Assembly (NCBI RefSeq): GCF_034479515.1
Contig: NZ_CP140152.1
Coordinates: 1,116,001-1,180,000 of the forward strand
Source of the DNA: Duganella zoogloeoides
Lineage (GTDB): Bacteria; Pseudomonadota; Gammaproteobacteria; Burkholderiales; Burkholderiaceae_D
DNA length: 64,000 nucleotides
Direction of reading: 5' to 3'
Of this stretch, positions 15,992 through 25,671 are shown piece by piece (position 1 is the stretch's first letter; every line of letters starts with the position of its first letter). A model generated the notes under the pieces. It saw only the letters and a program-made list of their open reading frames with translations, did not search any database and had not been told where the DNA came from. A program made the position numbers and the translations under genes.

Positions 15992-17947
15992 ATGAGTCTA
16001 CTGAGCATCGGCAGAAGTGGTTTGTTGGCGGCCCAGGTCGGATTGTCCACGACCGGCAACAACATTACCAACGCGAACGTTCCTGGCTATACGCGCCAGG
16101 GCGTGGTGCAGACCGACACGCCGTCGCAAAACACTGGCGCCGGCTTTGTCGGTACCGGCACCGAAGTGTCGACCGTGCGCCGTTACTACGACAATTTCCT
16201 GGCCAACCAGTTGCGCGGCGCCGAAACCAACCAGGCCTCGCTGGAAGGCTTTTACAAGCAGATTTCGCAGATCGACAACCTGTTGGCCGACCCTACCGCC
16301 GGCCTGTCGCCGGTGATGCAGGATTTCTTCAATGGCGTGCAGAACGCTACCGCCAGCCCGGCCTCGGCAGCGGCGCGGCAGTCGATGCTGTCGACGTCCG
16401 AGTCGCTGGCCGCCCGCTTCCAGGGCATGAGCGCGCGCCTCAACGAAATTTCCGAAGGCGTCAACAGCCAGATCGTCTCCAGCGTGGGCGAGATCAACTC
16501 GTTCGCGCGCCAGATTGCCGAACTCAACAACACCATCGCCGGGCTCAGTTCGGGCGGCGACCTGCCCAACGACCTGCTCGACCACCGCGACCAGCTGATC
16601 ACCGATTTAAACAAGCTGGTCAAGACCAATGTGGTGCAGGGCGACAACAATATGCTGACGGTGCAAATGGGCACCGGCCAGCCGCTGGTGGTCGGCAATA
16701 CCGCGTTCACCCTGGGCACAGCGCAGGCCGCCAACGATCCGTCCAAGATGTCGGTCGGCTACGTGGCCCCCAACGGCAAGTTCACGCCGCTGCCCGACAA
16801 GGTGGTCACCGGTGGCCAGCTGGGCGGCCTGATCGAGTTTCGCAATACTGCGCTTGACGGCGCCCAGAACCAGCTGGGCCAGGTGGCGGCGTCGCTGGCC
16901 ACCAGTTTCAACGCCCAGCACCAGCTGGGGCAGGACCAGAACGGCGCCCTGGGCGGCACCTTTTTCAATCCGATCCAGGCTTACGTCAACCCCAACACCA
17001 ACAACGCGCCGCAAAGCACGGCCGAAGTCAAGGGCACGGTGGTCGATGCCGGCAAGCTCACGGCCAGCGATTACAGCGTCGATTTCGACGGCACCAATTT
17101 CAACGTCAAGCGCCTGAGCGATGGCCAGGTCACGCAAATTAACCCGTTCCCGCAGACCGAACCGCAGGTGATCGACGGCGTGGCTTACAGCATCACCGGT
17201 TCGCCCGCGCAAAACGACAACTTCCTGGTGCGCCCGACCTACGCCGCCGCCAAGGACTTGACGGTGGCGGTCAACGATCCGACCAAGATCGCGCTGGCCG
17301 CGCCGGTCACCACCGGCGCGCCGATTGCCAACACCGGCACCGCCAAGATTTCGGCCGGCACCGTGGACCAGAATTACTTGGCGCCGGGCAATGCCCTGGC
17401 GGCGCCGGTCACGCTGACCTTCGACAAGACGGCCGGCACCCTGACCGGCTTCCCGGCCGGCCAGGATGTGACAGTCACCGCCAACGGCAACACCACCACG
17501 TATCCGGCCGGCACCGCGGTGCCGTTTACCGATGGTGCGGCCATCGGTTTCGGCGGCGTCAGCTTCAACATTACGGGCGCGCCGGGCAATGGCGACACCT
17601 TTACCGTCGGCCCCAATACCAGCGGCGTGGGCGACAGTCGCAACGGCGCCTTGCTGGCCGGCCTGCAATCGAAGAACGTGATGAACAACGGCACCGCCAC
17701 GTTCCAGGGCGCGTACGCCCAGGTGGTCAACGTGGTGGGCAACAAGGCGCGCGAAGCGCAGATCGGCATGAACGCGGCCGACGCCGCCGTGGTGCAGGCG
17801 ACCAAGGCGCACCAGAGCGTGTCGGGTGTAAACCTCGACGAAGAGGCGGCCAACCTGCTGCGTTACCAGCAGGCCTACCAGGCGGCAGGCAAGGTCATGC
17901 AGATCGCCAGCACCTTGTTCGATACCTTGCTCAGCCTCGGCCGATGA
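15992..17947 (+). CDS. flgK: Hook-filament junction protein FlgK (HAP1)
   Basis: The first junction protein, 651 residues (enteric FlgK is ~550). N-terminal axial motif SLLSIGRSGLLAAQVGLSTT followed by GNNITNANVPGYTRQG; C-terminal GVNLDEEAANLLRYQQAYQA. The middle region, ~330-560, is the expanded, Gly/Thr-rich surface part. It depends on FlgN for export. Transcription is likely from the sigma-28 promoter just upstream. Confidence 0.95.
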   Translation: MSLLSIGRSGLLAAQVGLSTTGNNITNANVPGYTRQGVVQTDTPSQNTGAGFVGTGTEVSTVRRYYDNFLANQLRGAETNQASLEGFYKQISQIDNLLADPTAGLSPVMQDFFNGVQNATASPASAAARQSMLSTSESLAARFQGMSARLNEISEGVNSQIVSSVGEINSFARQIAELNNTIAGLSSGGDLPNDLLDHRDQLITDLNKLVKTNVVQGDNNMLTVQMGTGQPLVVGNTAFTLGTAQAANDPSKMSVGYVAPNGKFTPLPDKVVTGGQLGGLIEFRNTALDGAQNQLGQVAASLATSFNAQHQLGQDQNGALGGTFFNPIQAYVNPNTNNAPQSTAEVKGTVVDAGKLTASDYSVDFDGTNFNVKRLSDGQVTQINPFPQTEPQVIDGVAYSITGSPAQNDNFLVRPTYAAAKDLTVAVNDPTKIALAAPVTTGAPIANTGTAKISAGTVDQNYLAPGNALAAPVTLTFDKTAGTLTGFPAGQDVTVTANGNTTTYPAGTAVPFTDGAAIGFGGVSFNITGAPGNGDTFTVGPNTSGVGDSRNGALLAGLQSKNVMNNGTATFQGAYAQVVNVVGNKAREAQIGMNAADAAVVQATKAHQSVSGVNLDEEAANLLRYQQAYQAAGKVMQIASTLFDTLLSLGR

Positions 17948-17980
17948 GTAACCACAGCAGATTTTTGACGAGGTAGTCCC

Positions 17981-19240
17981 ATGGTCATGCGCATCAGTAC
18001 CAAAACCATTTACGACGTCGGCGTCAACCAGATCGGCACGCTGCAGTCGTCGCTAGCCCGTACCCAGCAACAGCTCTCCACCGGCCGCAAGAACCTCACC
18101 GCTGCCGACGATCCGATCGCCAGCGCCCGCGCGCTCGAGGTCACGCAGTCGGCCGGCATCAACGAGCAGATGGTGACCAACCGCAGTAACGCCAAGGGCT
18201 TGCTGTCGCTGGAAACCGTGGCCCTGCAAAGCTCCACCAACCTGATGACGGAAATTAAAACGCTGGCAGTAAAAGCCGGCGCCGGCAGCCTGTCGCAAGC
18301 CGACCGCGAATCGATCGCGGTGGAACTGGAAGGCCGCCTGGCCGACCTGCTGGGCCAGGCCAACACGTCCGACGGTGTAGGCGGCTACGTGTTTTCCGGC
18401 TATAAATCGACAACACAACCGTTCACGCCCACCGCCAACGGCGTGGTCTACAACGGCGACCAGGGCCAGCGCGAGTTGCAGGTGGCATCCACCCGCAAGG
18501 TGGCGATCAGCGATTCCGGTTCCTCGGTGTTTGAGAACAATATGACCGGCAACGGCCGTTTCGCCACCGGCGCGTCGGCGGACAATTACGGTCGCGGCGG
18601 CACCGGCATCATCGGCCCCGGTTCGGTGGCCGATGCCACCAAGCTCACCGGCAACAAGTACCAGATCGATTTCCAGGTCACGCCTGCCGTGCCCGGTACG
18701 CCGGCGTCCACCACCTATACCATCACCGACCTGACCCTGAACCAGCCGGTGCCAGCAACGCCGGTGCCGGCGGTGCCGGTGCCGTACGTGAGCGGCCAGG
18801 CGATTGCGTTCGACGGCATGACCTTCGACATCAAGGGCGCACCGGCCGACGGCGACCAGTTCTCGGTGGAGCCTTCGACCAAGAAATCGGTGTTCAGCGC
18901 CATCGACGACATGATCAAGGCCTTGCGCGCGCCCGGTTCGGGCGCTGCCGGCCAGGCTAGCCTCAGCAATGCGCTGAACCAGGCGCAGAACAGCATCGAC
19001 AACACTGCCGACAACATCCTGTCGGTGCAGGCGGCGGTCGGCTCGCGGTTGAAAGAGCTCGATTCGCTCGATAGCGCCGGCGACGACCTCAAGCTGCAAT
19101 ACGCGACCGTGCTATCGGAGTTGCAGGATGTCGATTACGTGGCGGCGATCTCGATGTTCACCCAGCAATCGACCAATCTCGACGCGGCGCAGAAATCGTT
19201 CAAATCCTTGTCGGGATTGTCGCTGTTCAATTACATCTAA
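17981..19240 (+). CDS. flgL: Hook-filament junction protein FlgL (HAP3)
   Basis: The second junction protein, 419 residues, with flagellin-like ends: MRISTKTIYDVGVNQIGTLQ and QQLSTGRKNLTAADDP at the N-terminus, and VLSELQDVDYVAAISMFTQQ at the C-terminus. GACGAGG with 7-nt spacing favours the ATG at 17981 over the second ATG at 17987. The stop codon overlaps tail-to-tail with the stop of the protease-hydrolase gene on the other strand, leaving no intergenic terminator. Confidence 0.94.
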   Translation: MVMRISTKTIYDVGVNQIGTLQSSLARTQQQLSTGRKNLTAADDPIASARALEVTQSAGINEQMVTNRSNAKGLLSLETVALQSSTNLMTEIKTLAVKAGAGSLSQADRESIAVELEGRLADLLGQANTSDGVGGYVFSGYKSTTQPFTPTANGVVYNGDQGQRELQVASTRKVAISDSGSSVFENNMTGNGRFATGASADNYGRGGTGIIGPGSVADATKLTGNKYQIDFQVTPAVPGTPASTTYTITDLTLNQPVPATPVPAVPVPYVSGQAIAFDGMTFDIKGAPADGDQFSVEPSTKKSVFSAIDDMIKALRAPGSGAAGQASLSNALNQAQNSIDNTADNILSVQAAVGSRLKELDSLDSAGDDLKLQYATVLSELQDVDYVAAISMFTQQSTNLDAAQKSFKSLSGLSLFNYI

Positions 19241-21393
19241 TAATCCAGATCGGTTACGGGCGCATCAAGTGCTGCGCCCGGCGAACGTCCCAGCACACGG
19301 TTGATGGTGCGGGTCAGGATCACGATATCGTTATCGAAAGCGTTGTGGCTCGGTTTGACCGCGCGCTGCAACGATACCGGCATGCGCATGCCGGTGACCT
19401 CGCAGGCCGGCACGCCATCGGCTTGCGCTGGCAGCGCTGCCACCCAGGCACGCCAGGCACGCACTTGCGGCCAGTCGGCGGCGCGCCACAGGTCGTCGTC
19501 CGGTTGCAGCGCGGCCGCATCGACCGTCCGTTGCAAGCCCGCCAGCGGCGTCTTGCGCACCTCTTCGAAACCACGCGCCACCAGGTATAACAAGGACTTG
19601 CCGTAAGGTCCCACGGTATCGTCGCGCTCGGCCGCATCGGACAGCAGGTGCAGCCAGAAGCGGTCGCGGGGCACCACGCCGGCCGTCACCGCCGCCACAA
19701 AACAGCGCCGGGCGAACGCCAGCGAACAGGCCGGCGCGTACAGCGTAACCGACGCCACCGGCAGCCTGGCCCGCCGGCACAGTTCGAGCAGGTGGCCATG
19801 CACGAAGGCGCCTGCAGAATGACCGGCCAGGTGGATTTCCAGTGCCGGGTGCTCTTGCCGCAACCGCACCAGTGCAGCAGCGAGCAAGGCCAGCGCGCCG
19901 CCGTCCTGCGCGGCCAGCGCGGCGTTGTCCTGCATTTCACGCCACGCCCACCGGACCTGGTGGGCCACGGTTTCCAGCAGGCCATCCTTGGCATCGCTGA
20001 AGGTGCGGCCGGCCTGGGCTGGCGCCGCCACGTCGCCGACGGCGTCGTACAGCAGGCCGCCCAGGGTTTCCAGCACGCCCGTGCGCCAGGTGTAAAACAG
20101 CGGGTAAATGCCGTTGGCGGCAAAGTACGGTCCCATGACACGGATGCGGCGCAGCGAAGCCGACTCCGGGTTGAGGCCGCCATGGGCGTAGATCACCACC
20201 TTCTTGCTGCTGCCACTGCCGTTGGCTCCGTTGCCACTGCGCAGCCAGGCCCCCAGGCGCTCGCCAACCGCCACCGCCACCAGGTCGGCCGCGCGGCCGA
20301 TGTCGGGCCGGCTGCTGCGCAGCACGCCGTTATTGCCGCTCACCAGCGTGTGGGCATAGGCGGTATCGGTGGACCACGGCAGTGCGCCAGCGAGCGCCGG
20401 ATTGGCCAGCACCGGCGGATCGGCAGCAGCGAGCGACACGCCGATCCGGCGCGACTTGGCGGCGGCCGTGGCGACGTTAGCGAGCGCCGCGCCGGGCAGG
20501 GCGCCGGGAGCGGAGACGGCCCGGGTAACGGATGAGGCCGCTACCTGCGGCACCCCCAGCGCCGCCACCCAGCAGTCGAGGCCGTTGTTGCGCCAGTCGT
20601 CGTAGGGCAATATTGCAAAGCCGCACGCGCCCCAGTCCTGGCCCCAGGAATTTTGCACCACGAAGCCGTGCTCGTTGTAGCCGACAATCGCGAACGCGTG
20701 GATGCCGGTGTCGGCCGCCATGCCGTCATAGCCGATCACCGGCAGATCCTCGTGGCCTTGCGCCAGCCCGCTGCCGGCCGCAACCGCGAGCCATCCCGCG
20801 TGCACGCTGGCCGACGCGTACAGCGCGCCGATCGCGTGCAAGGCGGCCTGCATGTCGGTGATGGCGTCGCGGTCCACCCGGTAGTACACACCGAGCGGGC
20901 GGGTGGCGGCGTCGGTGGCCCAGCGCGGGTCGGGGCGGTAGCCGACAGCGGCGCGCGGATCGGCGTGGACGCTGGCTTGCCACAGCGGCGCCAGGCAGCT
21001 GCCATGCTTGCTCCAGCCCTTGATGGCGCCCCGGCAGCTTGATCCCTCGTATTGCTCGCCCGGCCATTCGTCGTAGAAGCGCGCCAGGTCGTACAGCATG
21101 TGCGGGCTGACCGGGGCAGGGGGCGCACCGTCGCGCTGCCACAGCAGGAAGTTGACCACGGCGGCCAGGCCGTAGCCGGTACATGCGCCATGTTCTCCGT
21201 GCGCGCTTTGATCGAGCACCAGCCCCTGCCTGGCGTAGGCGGGCAGCAGGCGGCGCAGGCGCGCGTCTTCGGGCCAGCGCGGTGGTAGCGCGGCCAGCGG
21301 CGGCGCATAGGGGCGGTCGCGCGGGTCGAGGCGGTCGGCGCGGGCGTCGAGGCGCACGGTCTGGCCGTCGAACTGGAGATGGCGGGTGGGCAT
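19237..21393 (-). CDS. Papain-like (C1) cysteine protease fused to an alpha/beta hydrolase
   Basis: A 718-residue two-domain protein. The first ~280 residues look like a C1 peptidase: DQSAHGEHGAC with the likely nucleophile C71, GIHAFAIVGYNEHGF with H232, and QNSWGQDWG with N248. After an Ala-rich linker, the second half has an HGG oxyanion-type motif (H404) and the nucleophile elbow LAGHSAGAF with S526. No secretion signal is clear, so location is unknown. It follows fliR on the same strand and probably ends that operon. ATG at 21393 is used; an in-frame TTG at 21450 would add 19 residues. I do not recognise this fusion as a named protein. Confidence 0.75.
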   Translation of the reverse strand: MPTRHLQFDGQTVRLDARADRLDPRDRPYAPPLAALPPRWPEDARLRRLLPAYARQGLVLDQSAHGEHGACTGYGLAAVVNFLLWQRDGAPPAPVSPHMLYDLARFYDEWPGEQYEGSSCRGAIKGWSKHGSCLAPLWQASVHADPRAAVGYRPDPRWATDAATRPLGVYYRVDRDAITDMQAALHAIGALYASASVHAGWLAVAAGSGLAQGHEDLPVIGYDGMAADTGIHAFAIVGYNEHGFVVQNSWGQDWGACGFAILPYDDWRNNGLDCWVAALGVPQVAASSVTRAVSAPGALPGAALANVATAAAKSRRIGVSLAAADPPVLANPALAGALPWSTDTAYAHTLVSGNNGVLRSSRPDIGRAADLVAVAVGERLGAWLRSGNGANGSGSSKKVVIYAHGGLNPESASLRRIRVMGPYFAANGIYPLFYTWRTGVLETLGGLLYDAVGDVAAPAQAGRTFSDAKDGLLETVAHQVRWAWREMQDNAALAAQDGGALALLAAALVRLRQEHPALEIHLAGHSAGAFVHGHLLELCRRARLPVASVTLYAPACSLAFARRCFVAAVTAGVVPRDRFWLHLLSDAAERDDTVGPYGKSLLYLVARGFEEVRKTPLAGLQRTVDAAALQPDDDLWRAADWPQVRAWRAWVAALPAQADGVPACEVTGMRMPVSLQRAVKPSHNAFDNDIVILTRTINRVLGRSPGAALDAPVTDLDY

Positions 21394-21461
21394 GCTCGTG
21401 GCTGCTAGTGGACGTGCAGCCAGTCTACGAAAGAAGCGGGCCCGGGACAACCGGGCTAGGC

Positions 21462-22355
21462 CTATCGAAGCGCAGGTGCGGGCGCGGTGGGCGGCGCCGG
21501 GTTGGCGGGGGCCGGTATTTGCGGCCCTGGCAGTACCGGCGCAGGCGGCACCGGCACCACCGGCGGCACCCGTTCGTGCCAGGTGCGCGGCATCAGGCGG
21601 GCATGTTCGATGCCGTTCAAGAACAAGTTTTGCATCGGCATCACCAGGTAGGGCAGGGTCATCGCCACCACCAGCAGGCCGACACCGAGCGTGATCGGGA
21701 AGCCGATGCCGAACAGGTTCAGGGCGGGCGCGGCGCGCGTCAGGATGCCCAGCGCAACGTTGGTGAGCAGCAGCGCCGTCACGATCGGCATCGACAATTG
21801 CACGCCGGTACTGAACACGGTGCCGCCCCAGTCGGCCATCTGTTTAAAACCGCCGCTATAGATCGGCGTGGCCGAGATCGGCAAGCTGGAAAAACTTTCC
21901 ACCAGCACCGACAACAGCACCAGGTGGGCGTTCACCGACAGGAAGGCCAGGGTGGCCACCAGCGACAGGAACTGGCTGATCGCCGACGAGCGCCCGCGCG
22001 TGTTGGGATCGAAAAACGTGGCAAAGCCCAGGCCCATGGTCAGGCTGGAAATCTCGCCGGCCATCTCCACCGCCGCGAAGATCACGCGGATGGTAAAACC
22101 GATCGCCACGCCCACCAGCATTTCCTGCACCAGGATCAACAGGCCGGCCCACGACAGCGGTTCCACGGCCGGGGCAGCTGGCACGGTGGGAGCGATGATC
22201 ATCGCCAGCAGCACGCCCAGCATGACCTTGACGCGTGCCGGTACTGCGCTATTGCCGAAGATGGGGGCGGCCGCGATCATGCCGAGGATGCGCGTGAGCG
22301 GCCACAGCAGCCCGGCGATCCACATATTGAGGTCGGTGCTGGAGAGGGTGATCAT
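21462..22355 (-). CDS. fliR: Flagellar export gate protein FliR
   Basis: Export-gate membrane protein, 297 residues with about six membrane segments. Recognisable parts are LLWPLTRILGMIAAAPIFGN, GEISSLTMGLGFATFFDP and ALNLFGIGFPITLGVGLLVV. The C-terminal ~40 residues are an unusual Pro/Ala-rich tail. ATG at 22355 is used; the longer open frame to 22439 overlaps fliQ in another frame. It completes the fliOPQR gate set. Confidence 0.94.
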   Translation of the reverse strand: MITLSSTDLNMWIAGLLWPLTRILGMIAAAPIFGNSAVPARVKVMLGVLLAMIIAPTVPAAPAVEPLSWAGLLILVQEMLVGVAIGFTIRVIFAAVEMAGEISSLTMGLGFATFFDPNTRGRSSAISQFLSLVATLAFLSVNAHLVLLSVLVESFSSLPISATPIYSGGFKQMADWGGTVFSTGVQLSMPIVTALLLTNVALGILTRAAPALNLFGIGFPITLGVGLLVVAMTLPYLVMPMQNLFLNGIEHARLMPRTWHERVPPVVPVPPAPVLPGPQIPAPANPAPPTAPAPALR

Positions 22356-22369
22356 CGGTACTGCGCGAA

Positions 22370-22639
22370 CTAGCCAACCAGGTTGGGAATGCCGCCGAAC
22401 ACTTCGCGCATGTAGTCGAGCATGATCGACAACATCCACGGCCCGGCCACCACCAGCGCCACGAACACGCCGACCAGCTTCGGAATGAAGGAGAGGGTCG
22501 ATTCATTGATCTGGGTGGCGGCCTGAAAAATACTGACGATCAGGCCGATCACCAGCGCGACCAGCAGCATCGGCGCGGCAATCATCAGGGTCACTTCCAT
22601 CGCATGGCGGCCCAGGGTCATCACGCTTTCCGGTGTCAT
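22370..22639 (-). CDS. fliQ: Flagellar export gate protein FliQ
   Basis: A small 89-residue gate subunit with two membrane helices (LMIAAPMLLVALVIGLIVSI and the second at ~50-75). The conserved FQAATQINESTLSFIPK links them. Order and spacing fit fliP-fliQ-fliR. Confidence 0.96.
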   Translation of the reverse strand: MTPESVMTLGRHAMEVTLMIAAPMLLVALVIGLIVSIFQAATQINESTLSFIPKLVGVFVALVVAGPWMLSIMLDYMREVFGGIPNLVG

Positions 22640-22648
22640 CGCGTTCCC

Positions 22649-23422
22649 CTAGTAAAAGCTCTGGGCCAGCGAGCCGAGCAGCAGTTGCCAGCCATCGACC
22701 AGCACGAACAGCATCAGCTTGAACGGCAGCGAAATCACGGCCGGCGACATCATCATCATCCCCATCGCCATCAGCACCGACGCCACCACCATGTCGATGA
22801 TCAGGAACGGGATGAAGATGGCAAAGCCGATCTGGAACGCGGTCTTCAGTTCGCTGGTCACAAACGCCGGCACCAGGATGCGCAGCGGCACGTCTTCCGG
22901 TCCCTGCATGGCCGGCGTGCGCGACAGCTTGGCGAACAGCGCCAGGTCGGCCTGACGGGTCTGCTTGAGCATGAAGGCTTTCAAGGGCGCGGCGCCCTTG
23001 TCGAGCGCCTCGCTCATGTTGATCTTGCTTTCCTGCAGCGGCAGGTAGGCTTCGTTGTAGATCTTGTCGAACGTCGGCCCCATGACGAACAGGGTCAGGA
23101 ACAGCGCCAGCCCCACCATTACCTGGTTCGGCGGCGCCGATTGCGTGCCCAGTGCCTGGCGCAGCAGCGACAGCACGATGATGATGCGGGTAAAGCAGGT
23201 CATGAGCAGCAGCGCGGCCGGGATGAAGCTCAGCGCCGTCATCAACAGCATGGTCTGCAGCGGCAGCGTGTAGTTGGTGCCGCCGCCCGGCGCCGGGGTG
23301 GCGTTCAGGGCGGGAATGCCCACGCTCGATTGCGCGGCGGCCAGCAGCGGCAGCGCCAGCGCGCCGCCCACGAGCAGCCCGGTGATGATGTTGCGATTAC
23401 GGCTGTGCTTTGAATACATCAT
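22649..23422 (-). CDS. fliP: Flagellar export gate protein FliP
   Basis: Core gate subunit, 257 residues. It has a cleavable signal peptide ([17 protein letters not shown]), then membrane segments and the family motif [20 protein letters not shown] followed by [13 protein letters not shown]. Its ATG overlaps the fliO TGA (ATGA), indicating coupling. Confidence 0.96.
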   Translation of the reverse strand: MMYSKHSRNRNIITGLLVGGALALPLLAAAQSSVGIPALNATPAPGGGTNYTLPLQTMLLMTALSFIPAALLLMTCFTRIIIVLSLLRQALGTQSAPPNQVMVGLALFLTLFVMGPTFDKIYNEAYLPLQESKINMSEALDKGAAPLKAFMLKQTRQADLALFAKLSRTPAMQGPEDVPLRILVPAFVTSELKTAFQIGFAIFIPFLIIDMVVASVLMAMGMMMMSPAVISLPFKLMLFVLVDGWQLLLGSLAQSFY

Positions 23423-24174
23423 TGCTTGCTGTTGTTGCGTTTATCGATGGTGTGCTTGATCCAGTCAGCGAAATTGGCTGGCGCCGCCATCGGCTGGCTG
23501 CCGGGGACGACTTCCGGCGCTTCCTGGCGCGCCATCGTGGCCAGCGCGTTCATGCGGCCGGGCGAGGCGCCCACCACGATCCATTGTTCACCCACTTCCA
23601 CCACGATGATGCGTTCGCGCGCGCCCACGCTGAGCGCGCCCACCAGCTTGACCGTGTTGTTGCCGCCGCCAAAGCTGCGCGGACCGAAGCGCTTGAGCAC
23701 CCAGGCGCCGCCCAGCAGCAGGGCGATGACAAAGGCCAGTGCAAAGGTGGTCTGCATCAGGCCGCCGCCGGTAGCGGCGTTGGAGTACGGCGCGGCTGGC
23801 ACGCCCAGCGGCGCGCGGGCCGGATTGGGGGCGGTGGTGGTGTCGTTGGCGGTGGCTGTAGTGGCGGGCACGGTCGCCGCATCGGCAGCGGGATCGTTGC
23901 CCGGGGAGGTAGCAGTTGAGCTGGCCGGTGCTGCCGGGATAGCGGCTGGGGCCGTTGCGGGTGCATAGTCCGGCGCTGCTGTTGTAGCGGCCGGAGCCGC
24001 TGCTGGTGCAATGGCCGGTGCGGCGGATGCCGCCGCCGGTGCCGGTTTGGCCGCGGCGGGCGCCGCTTGCTGGGCCAGCGCCGGTGCGCCGGCCAGGGTG
24101 GCCATGGCGGCCAGTGCCGCCAGCGCGGCTGTCGAGATGAGGGATGCCAGTGGCGAGACGGAGGTCTGCTTCAT
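23419..24174 (-). CDS. fliO: Flagellar biosynthesis protein FliO with long low-complexity N-terminus
   Basis: FliO helps FliP form the gate. The recognisable core is C-terminal: one membrane span ([19 protein letters not shown], near residues 145-165), then the cytoplasmic domain with [20 protein letters not shown] and VGASPGRM. In front of it are a signal-like segment and roughly 100 residues made almost only of Ala, Pro and Thr. At 251 residues it is about twice the size of enteric FliO. It overlaps fliN upstream and fliP downstream by ATGA. Confidence 0.88.
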   Translation of the reverse strand: MKQTSVSPLASLISTAALAALAAMATLAGAPALAQQAAPAAAKPAPAAASAAPAIAPAAAPAATTAAPDYAPATAPAAIPAAPASSTATSPGNDPAADAATVPATTATANDTTTAPNPARAPLGVPAAPYSNAATGGGLMQTTFALAFVIALLLGGAWVLKRFGPRSFGGGNNTVKLVGALSVGARERIIVVEVGEQWIVVGASPGRMNALATMARQEAPEVVPGSQPMAAPANFADWIKHTIDKRNNSKQ

Positions 24175-24596
24175 TTATTGAGTTTTCGGATACGTTCGGA
24201 AGGCGTGATGATGTCGGTCAGGCGGATACCGAACTTGTCGTTCACCACCACCACCTCGCCCTGGGCGATCAGGCAGCCGTTGACCAGCACGTCCATCGGC
24301 TCACCGGCCATGCCGTCGAGTTCCACCACCGAACCCTGCGCCAGTTGCAGCAGGTTCTTGATGGCGATCTTGGTGCGGCCCAGTTCGACCGTCAGCTGGA
24401 CCGGGATGTCGAGGATGAAGTCGATATCGTTATGGGTTTCGGTCTTGCTGGGCGTGCCAGAAAAATCCTTGAAGACGGCCGCGCTGGCTGCCTGTTGCGC
24501 CTGCTGTGCCGCCAGTGCCGCGGCTTCCGCCTCGGCCTGCTCGGCGATGGCCGCGCCCCATGGGTCATCCATTTGGTCGTCTTGATTGTCCGACAT
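24171..24596 (-). CDS. fliN: Flagellar C-ring protein FliN
   Basis: Switch-complex subunit, 141 residues. An acidic/Ala-Gln-rich N-terminus is followed by the SpoA domain (IDFILDIPVQLTVELGRTKI, LLQLAQGSVVELDG, NGCLIAQGEVVVVNDKFGIR). Start chosen at 24596, where GGAGAG precedes the ATG; the frame is open to 24650. It sits between fliM and fliO. Confidence 0.95.
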   Translation of the reverse strand: MSDNQDDQMDDPWGAAIAEQAEAEAAALAAQQAQQAASAAVFKDFSGTPSKTETHNDIDFILDIPVQLTVELGRTKIAIKNLLQLAQGSVVELDGMAGEPMDVLVNGCLIAQGEVVVVNDKFGIRLTDIITPSERIRKLNK

Positions 24597-24656
24597 GTTG
24601 CTCTCCTGTGTAGCGGTTACCGGCGCGGCCAGGGGCCAGGGCGCCGGCATGGTGTG

Positions 24657-25637
24657 TTATTTGAAGTGATCGGTATTGGCCAGCAGTTTTTCCACCTTGA
24701 GCGCGTACTGGCCGTTCATCACGCCATAGCTGCAATCCATGACCGGCACGCCGTCCACGGTAGCGGAAATAAACTCCGGTATTTGCAGCGGGATGATGTC
24801 GCCCACGCGCATGTTCAGGATTTCGTCGAAGTTGACCTTGGCCGTGCCCAGCGAGGCCACCAGTTCCACTTCGGCGATCTGGATTTGCTGCGTCATCAGG
24901 CGGATCCAGCGCTTATCGACTTCCAGCGCCTCGCCCTGCAGGCTCGAGGTCAGCGAATCGCGGATCGGCTCGATCATCGAGTACGGCATGCAGAAGTGGA
25001 TCTGGCCCGACACGGAACCGAGCTCCACCGTGAAGGTCGATGCCACCACCACCTCGTTCGGGGTGGCGATGTTGGCGAACTGGGTGTTCATCTCGGACCG
25101 GATGTATTCGAACTCGACCGGGTACACCGGTTCCCATGACTTGGTGTAAGCCTCGAACACGATGTCGAGGATGCGCAGGATGATGCGCTGCTCGGTCTGG
25201 GTAAAGTCGCGGCCTTCCACGCGCGTGTGGAAGCGGCCGTCGCCGCCGAACAGGTTGTCCACCAGCAGGAACACCAGGCCCGGATCGAACACCATCAGGG
25301 CCGTGCCGCGTAGCGGCTTGATATGTATCAGGTTGAGGTTGGTGGGGACCACCAGGTTGCGGATGAATTCGCTGTACTTGGACACCCGCACCGAGCCCAC
25401 CGACACTTCGGCGCTGCGGCGCAGGAAGTTGAACAGGCCCACGCGCAACAGGCGCGCGAAGCGCTCGTTGATAATTTCCAGGGTCGGCATGCGGCCCCGG
25501 ACGATGCGTTCCTGGGTGGCCAGGTTATACGTGCGGACGCCCGCGACATCTTCCTGCGCCTGGGCATCGTCCTGGTCGCCGTTGACGCCCTTCAGAAGGG
25601 CATCGACTTCTTCCTGGGAGAGAAAATTATCGGCCAT
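24657..25637 (-). CDS. fliM: Flagellar motor switch protein FliM
   Basis: C-ring switch protein, 326 residues. The N-terminal CheY-P binding segment reads FLSQEEVDALLKGV. The middle domain has NLIHIKPLRGTALMVFDPGL and DNLFGGDGRF; the C-terminal SpoA-like domain has DIIPLQIPE. Typical length. Chemotaxis genes that would supply CheY are not in the window, although a receptor gene is. Confidence 0.96.
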   Translation of the reverse strand: MADNFLSQEEVDALLKGVNGDQDDAQAQEDVAGVRTYNLATQERIVRGRMPTLEIINERFARLLRVGLFNFLRRSAEVSVGSVRVSKYSEFIRNLVVPTNLNLIHIKPLRGTALMVFDPGLVFLLVDNLFGGDGRFHTRVEGRDFTQTEQRIILRILDIVFEAYTKSWEPVYPVEFEYIRSEMNTQFANIATPNEVVVASTFTVELGSVSGQIHFCMPYSMIEPIRDSLTSSLQGEALEVDKRWIRLMTQQIQIAEVELVASLGTAKVNFDEILNMRVGDIIPLQIPEFISATVDGVPVMDCSYGVMNGQYALKVEKLLANTDHFK

Positions 25638-25671
25638 GGTGTGACTGCCTGCTTCGCTGTGGTGACACTAC

